Part shown: in pieces, positions 46,378 to 59,811 of the stretch
Numbering within the stretch: the stretch's first letter is position 1
Layout: every line of letters begins with the position of its first letter
From: Lamellibrachia columna
Lineage: Eukaryota > Annelida > Polychaeta > Sabellida > Siboglinidae
NCBI GenBank assembly: GCA_963662155.1
Contig: OY759261.1
Coordinates: forward strand, 71,666,669 to 71,730,668
Direction: 5' to 3'
DNA: 64,000 bases
Translations under genes and position numbers: made by a program
The notes under the pieces: model-generated
Seen by the model: only the letters and a program-made list of their open reading frames with translations
Told to the model about the DNA's origin: nothing
The model's database searches: none

Positions 46378-46466
46378 GGGGCGTCTTACCCCAGGCCTGG
46401 GGCAAGACGCCCCCTTCTATGGGGCATGAAGCCCCCCGGGGGCTTCATGCCCCATAGAAGGTCCCA
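46378..46466. repeat. pogo 2 subterminal palindromes, left
   Basis: 46417-46459 is a palindrome of about 43 bp centred on CCCCGGGG, with CTATGGGGCATGAAGCC arms. An imperfect one (GGCGTCTTACCCCAGG) precedes it. Probable transposase-binding or structural sites. Confidence 0.85.
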
Positions 46467-46687
46467 TTGTATAAAATAAGAATATTGAAATGAAACAAAC
46501 TCGCGATAAACGTGAAAATGGAGTGTATGTTTTATCTGATCCAAAACAAACAACTAACCTACAGTATTACGACACTCCTTCACAGTAAGATAATGGAACT
46601 TTACATGCAGTCAGGACTGTCAGGTGACATAACTTTACAAGAATTCAAGTTATGTAACTGTATGCAACTGGCACCACCGTTCAGTCA

Positions 46688-48349
46688 CTACCGGACTCGC
46701 AGTTTGGACATATGAAACATCGCAGTCCTGGCGTGCAATATTTGTGTGCCCATTTCTTGCACAACTGACACTGCAACCTCCCGAGATCTGCTGTTCACGA
46801 ACGGCTCGCCGCAAATGACACACGACCAATCTTCCTCCTCAGTGCTGGTGCTGACGCGTCTTCTCTTTGGTTTATTCACTGCGTCCTTGTTTTTGTTGTT
46901 TATCCCTCGTGACTTCCCCGTTGGCTTCGCCTTCCCCTTAGCTGACTCTTGATCAACAAGTTTGCGCTTGTAAGGAGACGAAGTCAGTACCGCGGCTGAT
47001 TCGGCAACACATGACCTCGGGCGTGGACGGGAAAGTTTTGGCCTTGGCGACAGTTCCCCTATGAGGTCACTGACCAACTCGTGTGTCAGTGGCAAGGCTG
47101 TTGACGATGCGGCGGTCGGCGGCGAGGCTGTTGATGATCCAACAGTCGGTGGCAAGGCTGTGGATGATCCGGTGGTTGGCGGCAAGGCTGTCGATGATCC
47201 AGCGATCGGCGGCAATGCTGAGGATGATCCGGCTGTTGGCGGCAAGGCTGTTGATGATCCAGCAGTTGGTGACAAGGCTGTGGATGATCCAACAGTCGGT
47301 GACAAGGCTGTGGTTGATCCGGCGGTTGGCGGCAAGGCTGTCGATGATCCAGCGATCGGCGGCAACGCTATTGAAGATCCAGCAGTCGGCGGCAAGGCTG
47401 TGGATGATCCAACAGTCGGTGGCAAGGCTGTGGATGATCCGACGGTTGGCGGCAAGGCTGTCGATGATCCAGCGATCGGCGGCAACGCTATTGATGATCC
47501 AGCAGTCGGCGGCAAGGCTGTGGATGATCCAGCGGTTGGCGGCAATGCTGTCGATGATCCGGTGGTCGGCGGCAAGGCGTCCTCATCAGTAACCGCAGAG
47601 GCAACGTAGTCCTCATCGGTGAAGATGTCTGCGTCATATGGCCAAAGTCCACACGTCCGAAAGCCAGCCACGGCTTTGTCTGGTGTGGCGGATCGCAGGA
47701 AGGCCTTTCCGAATATCGCTGCCACGTCGTATGCAGTGATTCTTCTTCCGGGATTGGCAACCATCCAGCTGTCAGCAGCTGCGTTGTACGCACTCTTCAG
47801 AGACTTGAAGTACGACCTGTCCAACGGCTGCATCTTATGTGTACAGTGTGGTGGCAGTGTGAATAAGGTAATCCCACGGCTCCTTGCATACTCTACTGCA
47901 GCCAGAGTCTTGTGACTGTGGTGGCCATCGAGGATTACGATCTGGGGTACGTTAACTGATGCGTTCGTGAAACTAGCAAAATGTTCCAACCACTTCACAA
48001 ACAGATCAGAGTCCGTCCAGCCGTTCGGACTGCAGTAGCCAACATATTGATACGGCGCACCTATCATCAGCGATGCCACCATTCTCTTCCTCGGAAAGAT
48101 GGACATCGGTGGTAGATATGTGCCGACCGCGTTCATCCCGCAGATGACGGTGGCGCCGCGCTCACCGCTTGTCATTTTCCCCACCTGACGAACTCCTTTG
48201 GTGGCAACAATCTTGCCGGGCTTTTGAACATTCGTGACGCCGGTCTCGTCCATGTTCCATATTCTTGCTGATGGACATCTCCAGCTGTGATCGATACAGT
48301 TCGAAGAACTGGTGTACCTTTGGTCGGTTGAACCCGACAGCTCGCGCAA
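46688..48349 (-). pseudogene. pogo 2 transposase, DDE domain, repeats and C-terminus
   Basis: 553 residues as read; the first 28 or so are out of frame. Catalytic Asp residues: NMDETG (34), VILDGHHSH (141) and HKMQPLD (177), 35 residues between the last two. The GLWPYDADIF segment follows, then about 16 decapeptides of ALPPTAGSST type, then a basic region. Near 46790, after WSCVICGEPF, a single-base shift hides a run of Cys/His spaced like a PHD finger in the neighbouring frame. All three aspartates are intact. Confidence 0.92.
47085..47585 (-). repeat. 30-bp coding minisatellite in pogo 2 transposase
   Basis: About 16 imperfect in-frame units. Both strands stay open through it, which explains the long plus-strand ORFs there. 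Confidence 0.95.
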
Positions 48350-48779
48350 CGTTGGTGCCCTGTGGTCGCCGGATTGCTAGGTCGTCGTGCCGTTTGAAGA
48401 AACCGCGCAACCAGTCGCGTCCCGCCATCTTCGTTTCGGCAGAGAAGTTGTGTTTCAGACCCAACTTCTCCGCCAGATCGTATGCCAGGCGTCTCACATC
48501 TACAGTTGTTAACCCATATAAAAAAAAATCCATATAGGAAATGTGGTCGCGGAGAGTGCGTTCGGCGGTGGTAGGTAGTGCTGGCTTCTTCGGCCCAAGC
48601 GCAAGGGCGCCGCGAGTAAAGACCCTGCTGTCACGGTGTCTTCGCAACGTACGCGTGGGGATGTTATACAGACGACTGACTGTCTTCAGCGGCTGCTCTT
48701 CCAAAGCTAAAAGTGCAGCTTTCAGCGTTTCATCACCGTACGCACCCCGTTCCGTCTTTCGCTTGTATGTGCGAACCAT
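48162..48779 (-). pseudogene. pogo 2 transposase, N-terminal DNA-binding part
   Basis: It starts MVRTYKRKTERGAYGDE at 48779. TVSRLYNIPTRTLRRHR is the psq-type helix-turn-helix. AGRDWLRGFFKRHDDLAIRRPQ is the CENP-B-like region, ending in VHQFFELYRSQLE before the DDE domain. A one-base shift near 48275 moves the sense into the frame of 46688-48349. Confidence 0.92.
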
Positions 48780-49017
48780 GTCTGAACAAAATTACGTGTT
48801 CATTAAACAAGCAATCTGCATACTTTATACAGGTCTGCAAATATTATGTTCGATAAGTTGTGAAAGACATTCCGCACTGACCGTATGATCTGAACCTTAA
48901 AAACATTGCCTACATAGTAACTGAGCAATACTGTGCTCTACGAATTATCACCCCCGCTATACAAAACAATATACAACATTTCCATTACCTACTCACGATT
49001 ATTCATTTACCAAATCA

Positions 49018-49105
49018 CGTGGGGCAAGACGCCCCCTCTGCGGGGCAAGACGCTCTCGGGGGCGTCTTGCCCCGCACTGTAAGGGGGCTTCTTGCCCCCA
49101 GCATG
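49018..49105. repeat. pogo 2 subterminal palindromes, right
   Basis: GGGGCAAGACGCCCCC words in direct and inverted order, partner to the left cluster. Confidence 0.8.
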
Positions 49106-49449
49106 CATTATTTATACAAATGTCAATTCCCGCGCTAATACTCATTATCGCCCGTTTTTATAAAAAATTAATGAAGCTATATCTAATGATGAATATAATA
49201 ACAACAAGCATAATCTGTACGTTTCAGTAAAACATTACAAACACAAAAATATTACATAAAACATGCAGGAAAACTTAAAATGCATATATTTAACTAACCT
49301 TGTTTTTTGCCTGCGTGTGCTTTCGGACAGAGTAGTCACTAGGTGACAGCATTGCTTTCGTCCAACAGAGACAGGCATCACACACGTATAATCTTGAAAA
49401 TACAAGGGGGGCTTCTTACCCCACGGGGGCTCCTTGCCCCACCTTACCC

Positions 49450-49545
49450 TACCATTATTCATTACCACCTGCAAAATGGACTTATGTATTTCCAATTTCA
49501 ACCAAATCGGCCTGGGAGTCAATATGTAGGTAAATAAAACTGTCT
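49450..49545 (-). repeat. long inverted repeat, right arm (middle part)
   Basis: Reverse match to about 40060-40130, immediately outside the pogo 2 end. Confidence 0.85.
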
Positions 49546-51361
49546 CCATGCACAAGGCATATACACACCACGTGGCAGCAAATATAGTGATCTTCCACTT
49601 GGTGAAATTAAGTCACATTTTGGTGGCCTCTACAAAGATGACTTGTTAGTCCCGTATAGAATGTAACTATTATTTATTTATTTATGGCATAATAAATACA
49701 TGATTCAACATTGGAATGTTTTTATAAGGTAACCCATCAGTGTATGAATATAATACATTTCCCGAGGATTAAAAAAAACATGCAGCTAAAAGCATACGTA
49801 TATACATAATAATATTATTATGTTTACGAGTACGCGCGGGTTGCAACGCCTATGCCATGGATGTCAACCGTCTACATAAGTTCCTTCGTACGGTACGAAC
49901 ACTTCGAGAAACCAGCAGTTGTTCAAGATTTGTGGGGCACGAAGTTTTCATAGCCATTGGCATTGCCCTACCAAAACTTGACTGGGCAGTGCAAATTATA
50001 GGAAAGGCTAAGCACTATATTAGAGCTGTAGTTTGTCACCTGCAGTTCGTTCTTAGATTTCCTGCGGCATTGGAGTAGTGAGGCTAAAACAGCATTATGT
50101 TTAACATCAATAACCTACAATTTTACTTTTTGCGGTAGCCTAAATATAGACATATGGAAGGTTTTTCTTACATATATTGTTCAATTTGAACAATCTCTTA
50201 AAAAACTCAATAACACAAGTGTTACATTATCCTGGGCGTGTGTGTTGCATATTTTGCATGTATATTCTACTTCCAAAGGGTCACCCACTATGTGAAGTCC
50301 TACCCCTAGGCTATAGCTGCCTTGGCCTGGGATAGCAATTTTTTTATATTTCATATACAGACATCCTTCGCCCTGCCCCTGGCCTGGGCTGGGGTCGGGC
50401 TGCATGAATAATATAAATATAGCATGGTATGTAAGCTTAATCCAGTTGATATAATATTTAGATTAGCTATATTATGTTATAAACGCATAACTATATATTA
50501 TTTGCTATATTCCAACACCCCCAACTAAAAACTGGCGAAATGTTTTAAATCACTGCCTATTATTTACAGGGACAAAACGAAGTGGCTGTGTTGCCATGAT
50601 GGGCATGGCATTGGCAGTTCACGGAATAATTTTATTTTGCAGCACACATACACTTCGCATATATCGTATTGGTAAGCCTTAATGTCCAGTATGGCATGTT
50701 ATGAATCGTTCAACTAAACCACATAGTTTTAATTTCTGTAGACACGTTTCGTGTGAATCATGACTCTGACTCGGCAGTTGAAATATAATGTTGTCGTCCT
50801 GCAGCAGCTGTAAATGAATGGTCCCCGTCGCCAAAAAAGCCGCAACTAAAAGTAAACTATAACTTGTTTTGCGGTGTCTGTCGCTGCTGCGGTTACATTT
50901 GGCAAATGTTCGTTAAATAGTGCAGTTTGAGCCATCAAACAAAATCTTTCACAAATGTCGTATTCCATCAGTTCTTCATACGGATAAAACTCGGAAGTAG
51001 GCGGCCTGGACGCTAAAATCGGACAGCTTATCTTCTCAAAACGGACGAACTTTCAACGACTTCAATAAATTTATGCGTGAGCTGCCATTTTTATTTATGC
51101 TTGAGCACGGCGTTGAGCACGGTCCTGAGCATACTCAGGATTTCAGCATTTCGTGCTCAACGCTGAGCACGATTTCGTGCTCAAGATGTTTTATAACCTC
51201 GCCTGAGTTTGAGCATAGTGTGAAAGCGAGGCTTGAGCATGAAACCGTGCTCAATTGAGTTGAGTACGGTTTATAACCTCGGGCCAAGGTGTCGTAAGCT
51301 CTTGCAGTTGCAGTGGCTGACTTTTCTCCCGTGCAATGCCGGGCAACTCGGCTGGTACATA
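49546..51361. other. insertion in right arm, not identified
   Basis: About 1.8 kb with no counterpart in the left arm. It contains TTGAGCACGG-type words in both orientations (51100-51260) and near its right end a stretch also present, inverted, at 29410-29450. The 73-residue ORF at 49857-50078 has no domain I know. It may be an unidentified element. Confidence 0.5.
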
Positions 51362-51512
51362 GGCCTAGTAATAGTATATGCTATGTTTAGTTAACGCGTG
51401 GGTTACTGTAACTCAATACCTCCATGCAACCGATATGACTGCGCCACCGATAGCGGGGCGGTGACTCGCATCATAACCTGTGCCTGGTCCAGACAGAAAT
51501 GCGTGAGCACCA
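51362..51512 (-). repeat. long inverted repeat, right arm (outer part)
   Basis: Reverse match to 39815-39960. Confidence 0.85.
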
Positions 51513-53056
<1,544 letters not shown>

Positions 53057-53550
53057 TAGTAACATTATATTAACATATCATAACAAATATATATACTTTA
53101 TTGGTTGAGACAGCATACAGTGTACTGTGAAAAATCATCATGCACTTGGCTCGTAGATGGAATAATGTAGAATCTTGCAGCCGTTGTCCATTCAACACAA
53201 GAAATGTCGCATTCAACAGTGAAATACTGTAAAAAAAAATTATAAAAATTACATCATGTTGAATTGCACAATGTAAAGTCAACATTATTTTATGACAAAA
53301 AAGTGACTGAAATATGTAATAAATTGTGTAATATTTATGCAATGGCATTGTTTTTCTTCACACAAAAACATTTAGTACTCTATATGGAACACCAGTTAGT
53401 ATATATTTCTCAAACAATTATTTCATCATTGTCAATACGCAAAATTATTTTGGTGTTCTTTGTGTGTGCGTGCGTGCATGCGTGCGTGCGTGCATGTGTA
53501 TGTATATATACATATTTGGCAGGGAATGAAAGTCCAGGCTCTGCCCAAAT

Positions 53551-54240
53551 GTTATACAAATAACTTCATAATCATGGAAGTTATGGCTTTCTATTGAAAT
53601 GTCTGATGAAATAGCTTGCTAATTAGCCATTGTTGACTTATTAATTGAGTTACTATTAATGATGACTAATGTATATTTATGACCCTACTTAATGCGTTTT
53701 GAAATTATACAAATATCTTCATAATGATGGAAGTTATGGCCTTTTATAAAAAAAGTGTTGACCTGTTGCGTTTGCGCATTTATTAGCCAATATTGACTTA
53801 TTAATTGCATCAATTGAGTTATGTATATTTTATGACCCTGTTTAATGAATTTGTAAACCCTGAACAAATTATGCAAATATCTTCATAATCATGGAAGTTA
53901 TGGCCTTTTATTAAAAGGTGTTGGCCTGTTGAGGTTGCGCATTAATTAGCCAATGTTGACTTATTAATTGCATCAAATGAGTTATGAAATGAGTGGGTGA
54001 TGTATTTGTATGACCCTTGTTAATGAGTTTGTAAACCCTGAACAAATTATACAAATATCTTCATAATCATGGAAGTTATTGCCTTTTATCAAAATGTGTC
54101 AGTCAGTTGAATTCACGCACTAAATAGCCAATGTTGACTTATTAATTGCATTAATTGAGTTACTATTAATGATACATGACTGGACTATGTATATCTATGA
54201 CCCTACTTAATGTGCTTGCAACTCCTGAAGAAATGATTAA
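53551..54240. repeat. tandem repeat, four units of about 155-190 bp
   Basis: Units start near 53551, 53704, 53868 and 54046, each with a CTTCATAATCATGGAAGTTA-like word, then TTGACTTATTAATTG, then a TATGACCCT motif. Units 2-4 are closest to each other. Confidence 0.9.
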
Positions 54241-55129
54241 AATATATATACAAACAAAAAAGTTATGCCATTTTAATCATACATTTATTGAAAAATAACA
54301 CAAAAATGAGATACTTTTGCCTGTATACAAGATACACAAAATTTTCGGATTTTAACCGCATTAAAATCATAATATCTTTGGCTCTAACAAAGATATATTG
54401 ATAAAATAAAAAGTTTTTGGTTCCTTTACATGTCACCTTTCATTTAAATCAATTGCCAATGTTCTACCATGATATCTCATTTTTGTTTGAAGTGCCTAAC
54501 ATATGTAAGTATGTGAGTAAGTGAGTTAATTTATTTCCTCCTCACCATCATCATGTACAGTATAAGGCAAACAAAAGCAATGAAGATGAGGTGGCTACCA
54601 GAGAAGTATAAACTTATCAGGCTAGTAGCCAGTGACGATGATACCAGGAGCCAATTAACTTGAAGATTTGTCATTGTCATTTGTTCTTAATGGGACATGG
54701 CCACCAGACTGATTAATAATTTGGGTGAGGGTGGTCCCAGCAGCAGTTGTGTTATAAGTGTGGGCAGTTGGGTTGTTCATACTGGAGTGAGCATCGTGCA
54801 TTAGTGTTAAACTCTCAAAGACAAACATTTTGGAGGCTTGCTGGAGAAAGTTGTGGGACAACGAATATGGTTATTTCCTGTGTGGCTTACAGCTGTATGA
54901 GTCGACAGAAGACAGGATCTAACATCTCGTTATTTTCAAGTAATTTATGTCACAAATGTTTGTGCTGTGTTAGTATATATGTGAATGAATGTAACAGTTT
55001 CGAAAATGTTCTGAAATATCAATATATTACAGATACGTTTTGTTTTTCTTGGGGGTAACATACATTAAGTGTTTCCCAGTAGTCACATTGATTAGGTGCA
55101 ACATAAAATGTTATATGGGTAGGATTCAG
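54241..55129. other. no gene recognised
   Basis: Intron. The ORFs at 54655-54861 (minus) and 54747-55058 (plus) show no known domain. Confidence 0.5.
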
Positions 55130-55480
55130 TTCACCTCATTAACCTTCTTGAACATTATAGATTCATTCATCGATACATAATCCAATAGAACATATCAATA
55201 GACATACCTGTCAATCATGCATACACTCGAAATAACACGTCGATACACAAGTACATTCACAAACTCTAACCACGTCTTTCACATATAGCCACACATATAA
55301 CCACGCCCGTTCAAATTTCCCCTCGCTCGATACTCATTCAATACATGCATTCATCGATACATCATCCAATAACGATCTAACATACACGTCAATCACTTGG
55401 ATAGCTTCGTAATCACCACACCTTGTCAGTGACGTGATTAATACCTCTCCATAAATCAGTATCGATTAGGTAACGATTTC
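55130..55480 (-). repeat. repeat R, uninterrupted copy
   Basis: Reverse match to 32540-32738 joined directly to 39316-39450. The position of the L2 insertion corresponds to 55269. It serves as the empty-site reference. Confidence 0.85.
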
Positions 55481-56185
55481 TCTGGGTGGGTGGGTGTGAG
55501 CCATTGCCAAAAGATGGGGGATCAAATCTCTGAACTGGACTGGTTTGAGAGCCCCAAAAAAATTTGCTGATAGAATGGCATCTTCTCCATCACACTCGAA
55601 CCAAAACAATGTTCAAATTTTAGGTTTGTCTTTGGGGTCAATACTGCCTACAGCCCGCCATATGGCACAGCATCAGGAAAACGGTTGCATGAAAACTACC
55701 ATCGCTTCTATGCGAAGAAGATATTGAGTCCCAAATTATGTTCAACAGAAGATTTAAGATAATCCCATTGTTAATCAATATATTATAAAACGGTTTGATA
55801 TATCACTTTTTCATAAATCTTTGTTATCATGGTTAATTCACCTTTGCCATATCCACCACGCCACCTGGTGGGTTATATGGAACTTACAGATTCGGGTAAC
55901 TGTTTATATTTCTGACAACATCACAATGTTTAACACAGACAAGTGGATGATAGGTATTGTTCTAAGATCTTATTTGTAGGCATATTTATCGCATGTAGTG
56001 ACTGTTAACATCACTCAGAGATAAAATGTAAATATTTCAACTATTTTACTTCAAATTAATGTAATTTTTGCTGGTTTTGTATGCATAAATCTACTCGAAC
56101 AATGTTAAAAATTTTCCTCACTGGTTGACACAGGTTTACATGGGCCAAGAGTTCGTTTAATTATGCCTAAAACTTTCAAAGATTT
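55481..56185. other. no gene recognised
   Basis: The small ORF at 55545-55727 has no recognisable domain. Confidence 0.5.
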
Positions 56186-56899
56186 TTAAGTTATGTCAGT
56201 GACATGATTTGTCCAGGTTAATTTGGAAACCAATTTTACTCCGATATATGAGTGGCTGGATACAGTAGATAGTGGCTGGCCAAAAAGCAAGTACTTATGT
56301 GGGCTGGGTTTAATTTTGTTTGTTATTGGAAGGTAAACACATTTAGATACATTAAATTCCATTTGCCATTTGTCTGACCATGTTTGGATTTGGTTGAGGT
56401 CAGTTTGGATAATTTCGTGGTCAGTTTTGGAAGACATTTTACGATATATAATACCGTCATCTGCAAAAAGGCGTATGGAAGATTTGATGTTCCCATCTAT
56501 GTCATTTATGTAGAGTAAGAAGAGGACAGGTCCTAGAACTGAACCCTGTGGGACACCAGATGTGACATCTGTGATGTCCGACAGGGCTCCGTTAACCGAG
56601 ACTCTCTGTTTTAGGTTGGATAGGAAAGATTTGATCCAATTTTTAGTGTTTCCAGTGATTCCGTAGGAAGTCAATTTTGATAGAAGGCGTAGGTGAGGGA
56701 CTTTGTCGAAGGCTTTGGCAAAGTCTAGCAGGATTGCGTCAATTTGGGTCTTGTTGTCCATAGCAGTCATCCAGTCGTGGACTGTCTCAATGAGTTGAGA
56801 TTCACAAGACAGTCCCGACTGGAATCCGTGTTGGAAGTGGAGAATGATGTTATGCTTGTGCAGGTGTTTCCACATATTGCTTAGGATGATATGTTCCAT
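56186..56899 (-). pseudogene. Jockey/CR1-like reverse transcriptase core
   Basis: 237 residues with HGFQSGLSCESQL, AILLDFAKAFDKVPH, SGVPQGSVLGPVLF and LFADDGIIY (FADD active site). Upstream in another frame lie NYRPISLTCILCK and, to about 57220, NKATGPDELP entry motifs, so a frameshift near 56930 separates them. The thumb ends abruptly at 56186. Confidence 0.88.
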
Positions 56900-57225
56900 T
56901 ACTTTACAGAGGATGCATGTTAGTGATATGGGTCTGTAGTTAGCAGGGTCAGATTTGTGGCTATTTTGTGCATGGGAGTTAATAATGCTTGTAGCCAGTC
57001 GTTAGGAAGTTTTCCTGTGTTGTATGATTGTTGGAAAATTTGGGTGATGATGGGAGCTATCTGCTTTGCTGTTTCTTTAAGGACTCTGGCTGGGAGTTCA
57101 TCTGGGCCTGTAGCTTTGTTCTGGTTTAGATTTTTCAGCTGCTTTATTATGCCATCTATGCCAATTTCGAGAAGGGGGATGTTGGGGTAAGTAGAGGGGG
57201 CTATTTGGGGGATGGGGTGGTTCTG
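56186..57225 (-). mobile_element. Jockey/CR1-like LINE fragment
   Basis: Reverse-transcriptase region only, truncated at both ends. It is distinct from the CR1 family found elsewhere here. Confidence 0.85.
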
Positions 57226-57687
57226 TTACCAGAAACCTTAGTTATGGAAGTCACCACTATGTTTTGATTAGAAGGGTGTATCGAATGACAACGCAGACTA
57301 ATAATTTGGAGAAATGAATCTTTCAACAATGTTTCATGTTCATCAGAATAATTTGTAAAATAACAATGCTGAGCCATAATATGAATAAAATAATTCCTTT
57401 TATGCAGAACAACAACGCAAGTCCAGTGTAGAGTGAAATAGGCCAGATTAATGACAATTTATTAATCTATATATCACAAACCAACAACCATGTATATATC
57501 CACTTTCAGTTTTACATTCATTAGCACACAATCATAGTCTGTGCCAACATGTTGGTCCTAAAACAGTATTGACATACATTGCAAACAATTCTGTGACATA
57601 CCATGACAGTTAATTTGTCCTTCAGCTACCGCGTACAATTAATAAATATAGTATTACACTGGCTAGTAATGACAATTCACCCATGTC
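57226..57687. other. no gene recognised
   Basis: Intron between two minus-strand LINE fragments. Confidence 0.5.
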
Positions 57688-58850
57688 AAGATTTAACAAG
57701 ATTTGCCATCCAAGCCAAAGACCCAGATGGCAAGTGGACAAGGAAGCCATTGGCTTATTGAGAGTCCATCAGTGTTCGTCTATGTGTAACCCGCCCTCCT
57801 GAGATACGTGTCAGACTTGTTTTTAAACATATTCATGCTGCTAGTGGTTATACAATCCGTAGATAATTTGTTCCATTCATTTATTGAGAATGAGTACTTC
57901 CTGATATCCAATCTACACTGAACCTTTACTAATTTTACTTCAAGTCCTCTAGTTCTGCTATCTTTCTTGAGTGAGAAAAACATATTTCTATCAATATTTT
58001 AATACCCATTCAATATCTTTAAAACTTCAATCTGATCTCCTCTTAACCTCCTTGTCTCTAGAGTTGTTAAACTACATTCTTTCAGGCGTTCTTCATAACT
58101 AAGGTCTCTCAGTTCTGGAATAATTTTAGTTGTTCTCCTCTGTATGCGTTCAAGCATATCTATATCCTTCTTACGATATGGTCTCCAAGCTTGTATACAG
58201 TACTCTAAATGAGGTCTAACTATCGCTTTATACAAAGGTATAATTAGCTTTTTTCCTTGTATGTTATGTTTCTCCTAATCAATTCAATAATTTGATTACC
58301 CTTTGAAGCTGCAATACCACACTGCTCTGAAACTTTCATATCAGCACTTATTGTAACTCCTAAGTCATTTTCTTTTACAGTAGTACACAGAACAGTATCT
58401 CCCATTTTATAGTTTACATCCAAGTTCCCATGTCCTGTATGTAGGCATTTACATTTCCCAAAATTTAACAACATCTCCCATTTCTCAGACCATTTCACTA
58501 ATCTGTCTAGATCGTTTTGTTAATGATGTTTATCACCATCAGTGTTAACCTTTCTAAACACTTTTGTGTCATCTGCAAATTTGAGTATGTTACTTATTAT
58601 ATTGTCGTCCAAGTCATAGATATATATTAAGAATAATGAAGGTCCTAATACTGATCCTAATGGTGCCCCACTCAAAACTGATTTCCAGTTTGAAACTTCT
58701 CCATCTACTACAACACGCTGTATTCGGTCAGTCAGCCATTGTTCTATCCAGTCAATTATGCCATCCCGGTACCATGGGCTTTTAATTTACGTAGTAATCT
58801 TTTATGTGGCACTTTGTCAAAAGCTTTCTGAAAATCAGTGGGGATCATAT
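57688..58850 (-). mobile_element. CR1 copy: RT to 3' end, 5'-truncated
   Basis: Same family as 12732-17405. The tail ATTTAACAAG is at 57688-57706. Open parts are 57780-57983, 57999-58235 and 58244-58498, broken by stops and small indels. FQKAFDKVPHK-like sense appears near 58820 before homology stops abruptly. The catalytic FADD region, near 58580, is in a different frame. Confidence 0.9.
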
Positions 58851-59696
58851 CGCCATTCAACATGAAAACGATTATACATCAACACATAATATTACATATT
58901 ATGCCAGTCTGACAAACATTGCTACAGATAATATTTAAATATCTCCAGCAGCCACTCGCTACAAGTACTAATTATATGACTACTGGCTAATATTTACAAT
59001 CCCATTTAGGAACCTATATGATTACTGAACCAAGCCATACTTCTTTTGCTGGATAATAACTGGGAGGTGGGTAGGTGCAAAATTTCAAACTAGCGCTTGA
59101 CTTAACAGCCCAGCAAAATTTGATGTTTACCAACATTGGCTTAGATTGTGCACTGTAATCGGCAGCGTGGCACCCAGGTGATTTGGCGATCATCGTACAA
59201 CCAATGCATGAGGTCATGTTATGCCCTATCATGTAGTGCCTCATGCATACAACCTTACATATGCATTATGCTGTTATTCTACATAAAATTGTTTATGCAC
59301 CTTGGTTCATACATCCCTTTGAGAACATACTGAGGGGCCATTAACTGAGAAAGGGAACCTCTCATATAGAGATAGGATTCAATGTAATGTTGATGGGGTA
59401 TATATATATATATTGTTTCTTCTTGCGCAGGAACATTTTTAGATGATTTTTATTTCACAATACAACATAGTGGTAGTTTATAATACATTTTGACTGGCAA
59501 AATAATAGCAGTTTACCTGTTTTTTTATGTGAATGATCTGGCGTAAAAGTTGTTAATATACTTTCCTAATAATCATCACTGTCATGATTACACCATTTTG
59601 AACGCATAATGCTTGCGTATTAAAGAATTTCTATTTAAAACGAACGTATGTAAAATCATTAAAATGCTTCATTAGTTTGGTGTGGTTTTGTTGTAG
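58851..59696. other. kinase intron, no element recognised
   Basis: Contains a short (TA)n at 59398-59412. No gene. Confidence 0.6.
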
Positions 59697-59811
59697 CCAC
59701 AAAACGTACTTCTTGTGTTTCACAACGACAAGACCTGTTTGAAACTTGGTGATTTCGGTATCAGCCGATCATTGGATAATGGCCAGACTGCTGCAAATAC
59801 TACCGTAGCAG
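59697..59811 (+). CDS. kinase gene, exon f (DFG exon)
   Basis: 115 nt after a TTGTTGTAG acceptor and before GTTTGT. It begins PQNVLL, completing HRDIKPQNVLL with exon e, and has LKLGDFGISRS with the metal-binding DFG Asp at 59751-59753, then the start of the activation loop (ANTTVA). It leaves one base of a Gly codon. Confidence 0.95.

Larger units (their letters stand above)
46194..49449 (-). mobile_element. pogo/Tigger-like DNA transposon, element 2
   Basis: TA lies at 46192-46193 and 49450-49451. Inverted ends of 25 bp differ at one position and start GGGTA[GA]GGTGGGGCAAGG. Subterminal palindromes rich in GGGGCAAGACGCCCCC and GGGGCATGAAGCCCCC words flank a minus-strand transposase gene. 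Confidence 0.95.

Noticed and set aside
47061..47609. Long plus-strand ORFs (182 and 169 residues) over the pogo 2 repeat
   Set aside because: They are antisense readings of a 30-bp in-frame minisatellite, which keeps several frames open on both strands.
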